NCBI GenBank assembly: GCA_021826035.1
Contig: JAKBBE010000081.1
Location: 1-12,241 of the forward strand
Direction of reading: 5' to 3'
Length of the DNA: 12,241 nt
Source of the DNA: Pseudomonadota bacterium
Lineage (GTDB): Bacteria > Pseudomonadota > Gammaproteobacteria > Steroidobacterales > Steroidobacteraceae
Part shown: positions 1 through 7,300 of the stretch, piece by piece
Layout of the letters: each line of letters starts with the position of its first letter
Position numbering within the stretch: position 1 is the stretch's first letter
Made by a program: the position numbers and the translations under genes
Notes under the pieces: model-generated
The model's input: only the letters and a program-made list of their open reading frames with translations
What the model was told of the DNA's origin: nothing
Database searches by the model: none

Positions 1-98
1 CCCTTGACCGGCGGGACCCATCGGCCGCCGATGTAGTTCTCGTAGCGCGCCTTGAGCGCAATCTTGACGCGACCATGGGTGCTGGGTTGGATGGACAT
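1..98 (-). CDS. Aldehyde dehydrogenase, AcoD/ExaC type, N-terminal fragment (runs off left edge)
   Basis: Reading leftward from an ATG at 98-96, 32 codons are visible before the window ends. They include RYENYIGGRWVPPVKG, the typical opening of NAD-dependent aldehyde dehydrogenases of the AcoD/ExaC group, which oxidise acetaldehyde and other short aldehydes to acids in the cytoplasm. GAGG at 110-107, eight bases before the ATG, is a good ribosome-binding site and decides the start. No signal peptide is visible, as expected for a cytoplasmic enzyme. A sigma-54 promoter lies about 40 bases upstream. The gene is divergent from the quinoprotein alcohol dehydrogenase, which would supply its aldehyde substrate. 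The catalytic Cys and Glu lie outside the window, so the exact subgroup and substrate are inferred from the N-terminus only. Confidence 0.85.
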   Translation of the reverse strand, partial: MSIQPSTHGRVKIALKARYENYIGGRWVPPVK

Positions 99-138
99 GG
101 AAAATGCCTCGCAGTGGATTCGGTCTGGAGAATCCTAC

Positions 139-154
139 TGCAAGGCACATGCCA
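139..154 (-). promoter_or_regulatory. Sigma-54 (-24/-12) promoter of the aldehyde dehydrogenase gene
   Basis: On the minus strand the sequence is TGGCATGTGCCTTGCA. The GG and GC pairs have the required 10-base separation, and both TGGCA and TTGCA match the RpoN consensus. Transcription should start near position 128, giving a leader of about 30 bases before the ATG at 98. Confidence 0.85.
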
Positions 155-227
155 TCCGAAGCGCAACCCGAAACATCGCTTCAGCGGCATTGCACAGTGC
201 GCCGTGTTGCACAACGCAACGCCGGAC

Positions 228-244
228 TGTTCCAAAACGGAACA
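228..244. promoter_or_regulatory. Perfect palindrome TGTTCC-N5-GGAACA, candidate enhancer (UAS) for a Fis-type activator
   Basis: TGTTCCAAAACGGAACA has 6-bp perfect arms around a 5-bp spacer. It is centred about 108 bp upstream of the predicted aldehyde dehydrogenase transcription start, a normal enhancer distance. It lies about 330 bp upstream of the predicted quinoprotein start. A 15/17 match recurs at 11979-11995. The binding protein is inferred to be one or more of the three AcoR-like regulators encoded here. I cannot confirm this against a known consensus. Confidence 0.65.
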
Positions 245-539
245 CCTGATCGTGCAACCTGCACAGCGCAGCGCGGTGAGCGCGGACCCGCGGCGGACGG
301 GCCGGGCGGTGCGCTCGTTCCGGTAGGTGCGCTGAAGGCTCGGAGGAATCTCGCACGGCTCAGCCCGATGTCCTTCGCCGCCGAACCGGTGAGGATCCCT
401 TCGCGCCCACGGGGCGGGCGATCGGGTTGGGTGTTGGGATCCGGTGTGCGCTGCGCCCTGTGGAGACCCGCCGCCGCGCGCGGCACGGTCATGCGCGCCC
501 GCCGGGTGTCTCACGGCCGGCGACGGACCGGGTGCACCG

Positions 540-555
540 TGGCATGGCCCTTGCA
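540..555 (+). promoter_or_regulatory. Sigma-54 (-24/-12) promoter of the PQQ alcohol dehydrogenase operon
   Basis: TGGCATGGCCCTTGCA has GG at 541-542 and GC at 553-554, exactly 10 bases apart, and matches the RpoN consensus TGGCACG-N4-TTGCA with one difference in the -24 box. The predicted start is near 566, leaving a leader of about 69 bases. It is almost identical in its conserved blocks to the divergent promoter at 139-154. Confidence 0.87.
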
Positions 556-634
556 GTCGGGCGCATCAGGTGGAGCGACGCTTGCGAGCCGATTCCGCCG
601 CACGTCAGCGAACTAAATTGGGGGAGCATTTCAT

Positions 635-2344
635 ATGACGACCATCCATGCCCTGTCGCACCGAGTCCGCCGCGCCAGTGCCGCGGGGCTACTCGTGGCG
701 CTGGCGTTCACAGGCGTCGCCCGTGCGGGCGGCTATCCGACCGTGACCGATGCTCGGCTCGCGGCGGCCGCCACGGACAACGGCTGGCTGATGTTCCGGC
801 GCGATTACGCCGGCAACAGCTTCGCGCCGTTTACGCAGATCAACACGCACACCGTCAAGAATCTGCATTTGGTGTGGAGCTACCGAAGCCACCTGAAGCA
901 GGGCTACGAGTCGACGCCGATGGTCAATGGACAGTACATGTTCATCACGACCCCGAAGGATCATCTGATTGCGCTGAATGCCGTGACCGGCAAAGTTCTG
1001 TGGAAGTACGTGCGGCCCATGCCGGGCGTCGGCTTCAAGACCGTCTGCTGCGACGTGGTCAATCGCGGCGTCGCGCTTTATGGCGACGACGTCTACATGG
1101 CCACGCTCGACAACTATGTCGTCGCCCTGAATGCGATGAGCGGCAAGGTGGTCTGGCAGCGGCAACTGAAGCCCGCCGACGTCGGCTACGCGATGACGCT
1201 CGCACCGATGATCCTCAAAGGCATGGTGATCGTCGGGGAGTCCGGCGGGGAGTACGGTGCACGCGATTTCATCCAGGCGCTGAACGCGAGGACCGGTGCA
1301 CTCCTGTGGCGCCGTTGGACGACGCCCGCGCCTGGGCATCTCGGTGCGAACACCTGGCCGAAGGGCATGTATCGGCACGGCGGTGGTTCGGCCTGGATCA
1401 CGGGGACCTATGATCCGAGCACCGATACGCTCTTCTGGGGCGTGGGCAACCCGGCGCCGTGGCTCGCCAAGCTGCGCCCCGGGCTCAATCTGTTCACCGA
1501 CTCGTTGCTCGCCCTGCACCCGCGCAGCGGCAAGATCAAGTGGTACTACCAGTACACCCCGAATGATTCGTGGGACTACGACGGGGTGAATACCCCGGTG
1601 ATCACGACGCTGCGCTATCACGGCACGACCTACCGGGCCATCGTCCATGCCGATCGCAATGGCTGGTTCTATGCCATCGATCGGCTGAACGGCAAGCTGA
1701 TCTATGCGCGACAGTTCACGCGCGCGACGTCGGTCGCGGGCTTCAAGAATGGTCTGCCGTACACCGACAATGCGCTGCGCCCGGCGATGAACAAACAGGT
1801 GTTCACCTGCCCGAGCTTCCTCGGCGGCAAGAACTGGTGGCCGATCTCCGTCGACCCGCTGACGCACCTGGCGTACGTGCCGACGATTCACACCTGCATG
1901 ACCATGAAGGGCGCGCCCACGTTCTATCATCCGGGTCTGCCCTACCTCGGGGAGAGCTTCCAGGTCGTGCATGATCCGGCCGACCATCACTGGGGCGCGT
2001 TGCAGGCCATCGACCTGGATACCGGTCGCCAGGTCTGGAATCACGAGAGCAACCTGCCATGGGATGCCGGCGCGATGAGCACGGCCGGCGGTGTGGTGTT
2101 CAGCGGCTCGGCCCGCGGGCATCTGTATGCCTTCGATGCGCGCACCGGCCAGGTGCTGTGGCGCAGCCCGCAGCTGTCCTCCGGGGTGATTGCGCCGCCG
2201 TCGACCTTCATGGTGAACGGTAAGCAGTACGTGGCGATTCTCGCCGGCTGGGGCGGCGGCACGCCCATCTGGGGCGGCAAGATGGTCCCGGTCGTGAAGA
2301 ACATTCCGCGCGGCGGGCACTTGTATGTCTTTGCGCTGCGTTGA
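635..2344 (+). CDS. PQQ-dependent alcohol dehydrogenase (quinoprotein), lanthanide-type active site
   Basis: This is a 569-residue periplasmic quinoprotein that oxidises an alcohol to the aldehyde and passes electrons to cytochrome c. Residues 1-31 form a signal peptide ending ARA. The eight-bladed propeller fold shows through repeated tryptophan-docking segments such as TGKVLWKY and TGQVLWRS. Diagnostic sites are the vicinal Cys138-Cys139, metal ligands Glu206 (SGGEYG) and Asn272 (VGNPAPW), and catalytic Asp314 in WDYDGVN. Asp316, two residues after the catalytic Asp, is the extra ligand of lanthanide-dependent XoxF and PedH; calcium enzymes have Ala or Ser there. There is no C-terminal haem domain, so it is a type I enzyme. 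GGGGAG at 621-626 precedes the ATG. The cytochrome gene follows after 16 bases, and a sigma-54 promoter lies at 540-555. The exact substrate (methanol, ethanol, butanol or other) cannot be read from sequence. Confidence 0.95.
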   Translation: MTTIHALSHRVRRASAAGLLVALAFTGVARAGGYPTVTDARLAAAATDNGWLMFRRDYAGNSFAPFTQINTHTVKNLHLVWSYRSHLKQGYESTPMVNGQYMFITTPKDHLIALNAVTGKVLWKYVRPMPGVGFKTVCCDVVNRGVALYGDDVYMATLDNYVVALNAMSGKVVWQRQLKPADVGYAMTLAPMILKGMVIVGESGGEYGARDFIQALNARTGALLWRRWTTPAPGHLGANTWPKGMYRHGGGSAWITGTYDPSTDTLFWGVGNPAPWLAKLRPGLNLFTDSLLALHPRSGKIKWYYQYTPNDSWDYDGVNTPVITTLRYHGTTYRAIVHADRNGWFYAIDRLNGKLIYARQFTRATSVAGFKNGLPYTDNALRPAMNKQVFTCPSFLGGKNWWPISVDPLTHLAYVPTIHTCMTMKGAPTFYHPGLPYLGESFQVVHDPADHHWGALQAIDLDTGRQVWNHESNLPWDAGAMSTAGGVVFSGSARGHLYAFDARTGQVLWRSPQLSSGVIAPPSTFMVNGKQYVAILAGWGGGTPIWGGKMVPVVKNIPRGGHLYVFALR

Positions 2345-2360
2345 GCGCGGCGCGTGGCCG

Positions 2361-2915
2361 ATGCGCCGATCTCGAGCGCTGCTCGTGTTGTCCCTGAGCC
2401 TCGCCGCGTGGGGTGTCCCGCGCGGCGAGGCAGCGGTGCCGGCGCTGTATACCGCAGCGCAGGCCCGCGCGGGACATCGAGCCTATGAGCACCATTGTGC
2501 GGCGTGCCATGGAAAGCAGGAGCAGGGGCTGGTCGGTCCGGCGCTGAGCGGGCCGATCTTCGCCTCGCCCAAGGCCAACTACAAGGTCCGGGACATCTAC
2601 CTGTTCCTCTCCGTGAACATGCCGGCCTATGCGCCGGGGTCGCTCACCCCGAAGCAGTACGTGGACATCATGTCGTTCCTGCTGCAGCAGAACGGCTTTC
2701 CCGCCGGCCGGACGGCGCTGACCCATTCGATGGCGAGCACCAGTGCCGTGCCACTGCTCTATCACGGCCCACGGCCCCCGTCGACGAGGCGCGCGGGCGG
2801 GGGCTGTGGGCCGCGGCCCTCGGCACCCCGTTCGAGCCCGCCGGCGGCCTCGCCGCATTGCAAGGCGTTGGTCGCGGTCCTGCCCGGGGCAGGGAGAGCT
2901 CCCCCAGCCGACTAG
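2361..2915 (+). CDS. Periplasmic monohaem cytochrome c, electron acceptor of the quinoprotein
   Basis: The likely electron acceptor of the upstream dehydrogenase is 184 residues long. An N-terminal signal peptide covers about residues 1-25. A single haem site, Cys46-Ala-Ala-Cys49-His50, is followed by the GPAL segment common in class I cytochromes, and Met87 in NMPAYAPGSLT is the probable sixth ligand. I chose the ATG at 2361 because it gives a clean Arg-plus-hydrophobic signal sequence. An ATG at 2325 in the same frame would overlap the dehydrogenase and add 12 residues. The ribosome site is weak, suggesting coupling to the upstream gene 16 bases away. Residues from about 137 to the end change abruptly to Pro/Arg/Ser/Gly-rich low complexity. 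The true protein may end near 137, or a frameshift may be present. The fold up to about residue 135 is typical of a complete small cytochrome. Confidence 0.88.
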   Translation: MRRSRALLVLSLSLAAWGVPRGEAAVPALYTAAQARAGHRAYEHHCAACHGKQEQGLVGPALSGPIFASPKANYKVRDIYLFLSVNMPAYAPGSLTPKQYVDIMSFLLQQNGFPAGRTALTHSMASTSAVPLLYHGPRPPSTRRAGGGCGPRPSAPRSSPPAASPHCKALVAVLPGAGRAPPAD

Positions 2916-2933
2916 CCCAGGCGGCGCGGCCCA

Positions 2934-2962
2934 CCCCCCGTGACGGTCCCGCCCGAGGGGGG
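2934..2962 (+). terminator. Weak G/C hairpin after the cytochrome gene
   Basis: CCCCCC at 2934-2939 can pair with GGGGGG at 2957-2962 across a 17-base loop. No T-tract follows, so this is at best a weak or Rho-assisted end for the dehydrogenase-cytochrome transcript. It lies in the 157-base gap before regulator A. Confidence 0.2.
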
Positions 2963-3072
2963 CGCTGCGGGTCTCGGTATGCCGTACTGTACCGTGCCAC
3001 GCGATCGCGCTAGGGTAGTGGACAAGAGAAAATCCGCCAGTCGTGCCGGGGGCTACGCTGAGGGGGGATCGG

Positions 3073-4977
3073 ATGAGAGACGAATCCGCTGCGCTGCAGT
3101 CAGCGCTGCATGCGGCCGACGAATTGAACGTCGCGGAGCGCTCCAAAGTCGTGTCGCTGTGGCACGAGCGGGTCCGTCGCTCGGGTTTGAGCGAGCGCTG
3201 GCGTCCGGATTTCAGTGCCCTCAGTCGTCGCGCACTGAGCGAGTTGGCCGAGCAGCATCGGGCGCTGTATCTGCATGCGTTGCCGGTGATGGAGCTGCTC
3301 CATCAGCAGATTCTCAACACCCACAGCATGGTGCTGCTGACCGATGAGCGCGGTCTGATCATGCATGCCCTCGGCGACGGGGACTTTCTCGAGAAGGCCG
3401 AGCAGGTGGCCTTGAAGCCCGGAGTGCTCTGGTCGGAGGACAGCAAGGGCACCAATGCGATCGGCACGGCGCTGGTCGAGCGGCGCGCCACGCTGGTGCA
3501 CGGCAGTGAGCATTTCCTCACGGTCAATCGCTTTCTGACCTGTTCGTGCAGTCCGATCCACGGGCCGCGCGGAGAGCTGATCGGTGCGCTCGATGTGTCC
3601 GGACCCCAGGAAGGGTATCACCCGCACACCATGGGCCTGGTGCGCATCTCGACGCACATGATCGAGAATCAGCTCTTCGTCGATGAATTCGGGCAGAGCC
3701 TGCGGATCCACTTTCATCCGCGCACCGAGCTGCTCGGCACGTTGCTCGAGGGTATTGCGGCATTCGACGAGGCGGGCCGGATGCTCGCGGCCAACGCCAA
3801 TGCCCGCGCGCTCCTCGGCCTCACCGCCGAGGAACTCACGCCGTGCTCGCTCCATTCGCTCTTCGAGATCGACGTGCCGTCCCTCTTGGCGCGGCGCGGT
3901 GCGGCCGGGACGCTGGTGCGCCTGACGCTGCGCACCGGGCAGGCGGTGCTGGCACGCGTCGAGCCGAATGCGCTGGCCGCTCGCCGCTCGGTGACCACGG
4001 TGCCGGCGCCGCGACACGACGCACAGGTCCCGTCCGACCCTGCGCCGACGCTGGCGGATCTGGACACCGGGGATCCGGCGATCGCCGCGGTCATTGGCAA
4101 GATCCGCAAGGTCCAGGGCCACGCGATTCCCATTCTCATCCTCGGTGAGACCGGCACCGGCAAGGAACTGCTGGCGCACGCCATCCACAACGAGTCCGGA
4201 CGGCGCACCGGTCCGTTCATTGCGGTCGACTGCGCCTCGTTCCCGGAGTCGCTGATCGAGGCCGAGCTGTTCGGGTACGAGGAGGGTGCCTTCACCGGAG
4301 CGCGGCGCCGGGGGAACCCGGGCAAGATCGTCCTCGCCGACGGTGGGACGCTGTTTCTCGATGAGATCGGCGACATGCCGCTTGCACTGCAGACCCGCCT
4401 GCTGCGGGTGTTGCAGGAGCGCGCGGTCCTGCCGCTCGGTGCGCAACGCGAGCGACCGGTCGACATCGCGGTGATCTGCGCGACGCACCGCGATCTGAAG
4501 GACATGATGCGCCGTGGGCTGTTTCGCGAGGATTTGTATTATCGCCTGAATGGCCTCTCGGTCCGGTTGCCCGCGCTGCGTGAGCGGACGGATCTCGAGA
4601 CGCTCATGGCGCGAATCATTTGCGAGCAGACCTCCTGCGTACCGCAGTTCGCCCCGGAGGTGCTCGATGCGTTCCACCGCTATCGCTGGCCGGGCAACAT
4701 CCGCCAATTCGCCAATGTGCTGCGTACCGCAAGCATCATGGCCGAGGAGTCGGGGTGGGTCGGCCCGCAGCAGCTGCCGGAGGACTTTCTCGATGACCTG
4801 CCGCCCGAGGGCGTGGGCCGGCCGCGCGCCGCGGCGGGCGATCTGAGGTCCCTGCGTTCGAGCGCGGTGATCGCCGCACTCGAGCGCAACGGCGGCAACG
4901 TCTCGGCCGCCGCCCGGGCGCTCGGGGTCTCACGCAACACGATCTATCGCGCGCTGCGGCCCCAGGACTCAGCGTAA
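3073..4977 (+). CDS. Sigma-54-dependent AcoR-type activator (GAF-PAS-AAA+-Fis), regulator A
   Basis: This 634-residue enhancer-binding protein should sense a small molecule and drive sigma-54 transcription. A GAF domain spans about 77-205, with [11 protein letters not shown] at 124-134 and a Cys-Ser-Cys at 157-159, as in AcoR-type acetoin/alcohol regulators. A PAS-like segment spans about 222-300. The AAA+ domain has Walker A GETGTGKE (358-365), GAFTGA (405-410), Walker B GGTLFLDE (424-431) and the REDLYYRL arginine region. The C-terminal Fis-type helix-turn-helix carries the recognition helix SRNTIYRAL. The start at 3073 is preferred because AGGGGGG at 3061-3067 sits just before it; a GTG at 3043 would add ten residues without a ribosome site. 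It follows the quinoprotein operon on the same strand and is the prime candidate activator of the sigma-54 promoters here. The inducer is unknown but is probably an alcohol or aldehyde. Confidence 0.95.
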   Translation: MRDESAALQSALHAADELNVAERSKVVSLWHERVRRSGLSERWRPDFSALSRRALSELAEQHRALYLHALPVMELLHQQILNTHSMVLLTDERGLIMHALGDGDFLEKAEQVALKPGVLWSEDSKGTNAIGTALVERRATLVHGSEHFLTVNRFLTCSCSPIHGPRGELIGALDVSGPQEGYHPHTMGLVRISTHMIENQLFVDEFGQSLRIHFHPRTELLGTLLEGIAAFDEAGRMLAANANARALLGLTAEELTPCSLHSLFEIDVPSLLARRGAAGTLVRLTLRTGQAVLARVEPNALAARRSVTTVPAPRHDAQVPSDPAPTLADLDTGDPAIAAVIGKIRKVQGHAIPILILGETGTGKELLAHAIHNESGRRTGPFIAVDCASFPESLIEAELFGYEEGAFTGARRRGNPGKIVLADGGTLFLDEIGDMPLALQTRLLRVLQERAVLPLGAQRERPVDIAVICATHRDLKDMMRRGLFREDLYYRLNGLSVRLPALRERTDLETLMARIICEQTSCVPQFAPEVLDAFHRYRWPGNIRQFANVLRTASIMAEESGWVGPQQLPEDFLDDLPPEGVGRPRAAAGDLRSLRSSAVIAALERNGGNVSAAARALGVSRNTIYRALRPQDSA

Positions 4978-7134
4978 GGTGAGGCTGACACCGGCCAGTA
5001 CGTTGATGCCGGGTGCGGGCTCGAAGTACGCGCCGCTTGACTGATTGACGATCACCGCGGCGACGTAGCGCCGGTTGAGCAGATTGTTCACCCGCAGGAA
5101 GACCTCCAGGCGCTGCGAGCCGAAAGCCGTGCGGTACCCGCCGCTGACGTTGAACACCGAGTAGGCGCTGGCGCGGGCCGTATTGGCTTCATTCGCCGCA
5201 ATCGACCCCAGGTACTGCCCGCTGAAACTCGTGTGCCAGCCGCGCCGGTGACCCCAGGTGAGCTTCGCATAGGCGCTGTTGCGCGGCACGCCCGGCAGAC
5301 GATTGCCGGCCGGGATCAGCTGCGTCGGGACCGCGCACGGCACGGTGGTACAGGTGCGAAATGCATCGAGGTACACCGCATCGACGTAGGTGTAGGCGAA
5401 CTGCAGGTGCCAGAGTGGCAGGAAGTGATACGCGAGCGAGGCCTGCATGCCACTGCGGCGCGTCCGCCCGGCGTTCTGATAGGTAGTGCGCCCACCGCTG
5501 TCGGTGACCACGACGATTTCGTCGTTGGTGTGCGTGAGAAAGGCGGCGACGGAGGCGTTGAGCGTCCGTCCGATGCGCACTTTCGCACCAATCTCCCCGT
5601 TGTTGCTGCGCGCCGGGCGCAGCGCGAAATTCAGGCCCGGGGCCCCGTCGGGCTGGTAGGCGAGCTCCGAGGCGAGCGGCGTGCGAAATCCCTGACCGAA
5701 GGCGGCGTACAGGTGCAGCCAATGCAGCGGTGCGTACAGCACACCGGCGACCGGTGAGGTCGCCGTGTAGGTCACCCCGCCGGAATCATTGCCATTGCCC
5801 GGGGTGATGAAGTGGTCCTGGGTGATGAACTTCACTTCGCTGTGGCGCACGCCGAACATCAGACTCCAGTGCCGCCAGAGCGAGAGGCTCGCTTGCGTGT
5901 ACTCATCGATGTTGCGCGCAATGTCGTTTTCGTTGCGCCGCAACGCGCCCAGCACGCCGAGCGTCGGACCGATGAAGTTGTCGTAGCCGCGCCGCTGTTC
6001 GTTCTGCGTGTCGTAGCTCACCCCCGCGACCCAGGCGAGTGCGTGCCCGGCGAGGTGAGTCTTGAGGCTCCAGCGGGCATCGCCGCCGCCGAAGTCGCGG
6101 TGCAGATCGACCACGCCGCCGGAGCTCGCCGGGGCGAATTGCGCGCCCACGGGGATGGACAGATACTGCAGCACGCTGCGGTGCCCGTAGTAGCCCATCA
6201 GGCGCAGCTGCTGGTGCGCACCGAGCTCGTGCTTGAAGATCAGTCCGCCTTCCTCTTGATCGAGGGTCTTGCGGGTATGGAAGGCGAGGGCGCCGGCGCC
6301 GGTCTGGTCCGGGTTGGCGGCGAACTGTGCGGCGGTGAGCCCCTGGGCATCGAGCGAATCGGGCCGCGACAGCACGTTGGCGACGAACGTGAGCGAGCTG
6401 CGCGCGCTGAGGGCGTAGTTCACCTTACCGTTGAAGGATTCGCTGCGCGCCTTTTGCTGCGGTCGAAAGCCCTGCCAGGAGAAGTGCGTGAAGTTCAGGT
6501 TGTAGCGCAACTTGCCGATCGCGTCGCTGGCATCGACGCCGGCGCGCACGGCGCCGAAGCTGCCGAAGCCCAGATCAAAGCGCAGCGAGCCGGGCGCCTT
6601 GCCCGAGGCGGTGAAGATCTGGATCACACCGCCGGAGGAGTTGCCGTAGAGGGCGGAGAAGGGCCCCTCCAGCACCTCGACGCGCTGCGCGGAGCCGAGG
6701 TTGAACTGTGAGACCTGGCCCTGACCATCGGGTCCGCTCTGCGGAATGCCGTCCTGATAGATGCGCACGCCGCGCACGCCGAACGCCGAGCCGGCGCCGA
6801 TCCCGCGAATGGACACCTGCTGGTCCTGGGCGTAATCGTACTGGTTGCGCACCAGCAGGCCGGCCACCGAGCGCACGCCCTCGGCGAGATTGATCCCGAG
6901 GGCGTCATCGCGCAATTCGGCGCCCGGGACGCTGGTGATCGAGGCCGGCACGTCGAACGCGGGCATCGCGATCCGGGTGGCCGTCACCACGATGTCCGTC
7001 AGACGCCGTGCGGGCGCGGCGCGTGCCGGGATGCCGCTCGCCGCGAGAGCCGCAGCGGCAGCGGTGAGACAGACGGTGCGTGCGCCAGGCCGGCCTTGAC
7101 CGGGCCTGAGGGACAGGCGGAGTGTTGAGGACAT
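4969..7134 (-). CDS. pqqU: TonB-dependent receptor, PqqU/YncD-like PQQ importer
   Basis: This 721-residue outer-membrane receptor probably imports pyrroloquinoline quinone. A signal peptide ends near Ala39 and a TonB box (DIVVTATR, 47-54) follows. The plug contains NYAQD-like and IRG segments (YDYAQDQQVSIRG, 99-111), then YQDGIPQSGPDGQGQ and GPFSALYGNSSGG. Strands near the C-terminus include TPGNGNDSG, NDEIVVVTDSGGRTTYQNAG and VIVNQSSGAYFEPAPG. From memory, these segments match E. coli YncD (PqqU), the characterised PQQ transporter, nearly block for block and unlike siderophore or B12 receptors. The start at 7134 is chosen because it opens a normal signal peptide; a TTG at 7233 would add 33 Arg-rich residues. 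No strong ribosome site is seen. The stop overlaps the end of regulator A by 9 bases, tail to tail. The location beside a PQQ enzyme supports the assignment. A lanthanide-chelate receptor is a less likely alternative. Confidence 0.88.
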   Translation of the reverse strand: MSSTLRLSLRPGQGRPGARTVCLTAAAAALAASGIPARAAPARRLTDIVVTATRIAMPAFDVPASITSVPGAELRDDALGINLAEGVRSVAGLLVRNQYDYAQDQQVSIRGIGAGSAFGVRGVRIYQDGIPQSGPDGQGQVSQFNLGSAQRVEVLEGPFSALYGNSSGGVIQIFTASGKAPGSLRFDLGFGSFGAVRAGVDASDAIGKLRYNLNFTHFSWQGFRPQQKARSESFNGKVNYALSARSSLTFVANVLSRPDSLDAQGLTAAQFAANPDQTGAGALAFHTRKTLDQEEGGLIFKHELGAHQQLRLMGYYGHRSVLQYLSIPVGAQFAPASSGGVVDLHRDFGGGDARWSLKTHLAGHALAWVAGVSYDTQNEQRRGYDNFIGPTLGVLGALRRNENDIARNIDEYTQASLSLWRHWSLMFGVRHSEVKFITQDHFITPGNGNDSGGVTYTATSPVAGVLYAPLHWLHLYAAFGQGFRTPLASELAYQPDGAPGLNFALRPARSNNGEIGAKVRIGRTLNASVAAFLTHTNDEIVVVTDSGGRTTYQNAGRTRRSGMQASLAYHFLPLWHLQFAYTYVDAVYLDAFRTCTTVPCAVPTQLIPAGNRLPGVPRNSAYAKLTWGHRRGWHTSFSGQYLGSIAANEANTARASAYSVFNVSGGYRTAFGSQRLEVFLRVNNLLNRRYVAAVIVNQSSGAYFEPAPGINVLAGVSLTLR

Positions 7135-7217
7135 GGCTGTTCGTATCGTTCCGCTGACGGAGTCCGGGGATCCCCGCGGGCGCCGCCGGAAGTGCACCGT
7201 ACCGCTCACCCGGGGGG

Positions 7218-7223
7218 ATTGTA
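7218..7223 (-). promoter_or_regulatory. Possible sigma-70 -10 element for the PqqU-like receptor
   Basis: The minus strand reads TACAAT, five of six matches to the -10 consensus, about 84 bases upstream of the receptor start. No convincing -35 box is found at 16-18 bases, and no -24/-12 pair with correct spacing is seen between 7135 and 7300. The nearest (TGGCCGGTGTTTGCC) has one base too few. Confidence 0.35.
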
Positions 7224-7255
7224 CCCAGCTCAATCAAAAAAAGGGGCAAACACCG

Positions 7256-7283
7256 GCCAGTGGTCCGTTTCCGGACCACTGGC
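7256..7283 (-). terminator. 11-bp hairpin after the porin gene (terminator, possibly also an operator)
   Basis: GCCAGTGGTCC at 7256-7266 and GGACCACTGGC at 7273-7283 are perfect inverted arms around a 6-base loop. On the minus strand the hairpin lies 17 bases after the porin stop. A run of seven T follows at 7242-7236, separated by 13 bases, which is too far for a classical intrinsic terminator. It would still separate the porin from the receptor gene. The core also resembles the palindromes at 228 and 11979, so an operator role is possible. Confidence 0.55.
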
Positions 7284-7300
7284 GGCGCACTGTCGGCCTG

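Larger units (their letters stand above)
99..634. other. Divergent intergenic control region between aldehyde and alcohol dehydrogenases
   Basis: These 536 bases carry no convincing gene. The short open frames here have biased, Arg/Ala-rich composition and no credible start. The region holds two outward-facing sigma-54 promoters (139-154 minus, 540-555 plus) and one palindrome (228-244). A short direct repeat TTGCACA occurs at 190-196 and 207-213 and has no assigned role. Confidence 0.75.

Noticed and set aside
487..500. Second sigma-54 promoter candidate (GGCACGGTCATGCG) upstream of the quinoprotein
   Set aside because: GG and GC are 9, not 10, bases apart, and a proper match exists at 540-555.
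427..1413. Plus-strand open frame of 328 codons starting in the divergent control region
   Set aside because: It overlaps the quinoprotein in another frame, is Arg-rich and runs across the sigma-54 promoter.
689..2320. Long open frame antisense to the quinoprotein gene (543 codons, minus strand)
   Set aside because: It is a GC-rich shadow of a gene with clear catalytic motifs; the antisense translation is Arg/His/Gly-rich without domains, signal peptide or ribosome site.
3100..4707. Long open frame antisense to regulator A (535 codons)
   Set aside because: Same explanation: high-GC codon bias removes stops on the opposite strand, and no motif is recognisable.
7166..7177. Palindrome CGGGGATCCCCG in the receptor leader
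   Set aside because: It has no loop, is expected by chance in such GC-rich sequence, and nothing links it to a function.
7135..7233. Upstream TTG start for the PqqU-like receptor
   Set aside because: It would place 33 Arg/Pro-rich residues before a normal signal peptide and cover the likely -10 box.
7243..7259. Sigma-54 promoter for the receptor gene on the minus strand (TGGCCGGTGTTTGCC)
   Set aside because: GG-GC spacing is one base short and the -24 box is poor.
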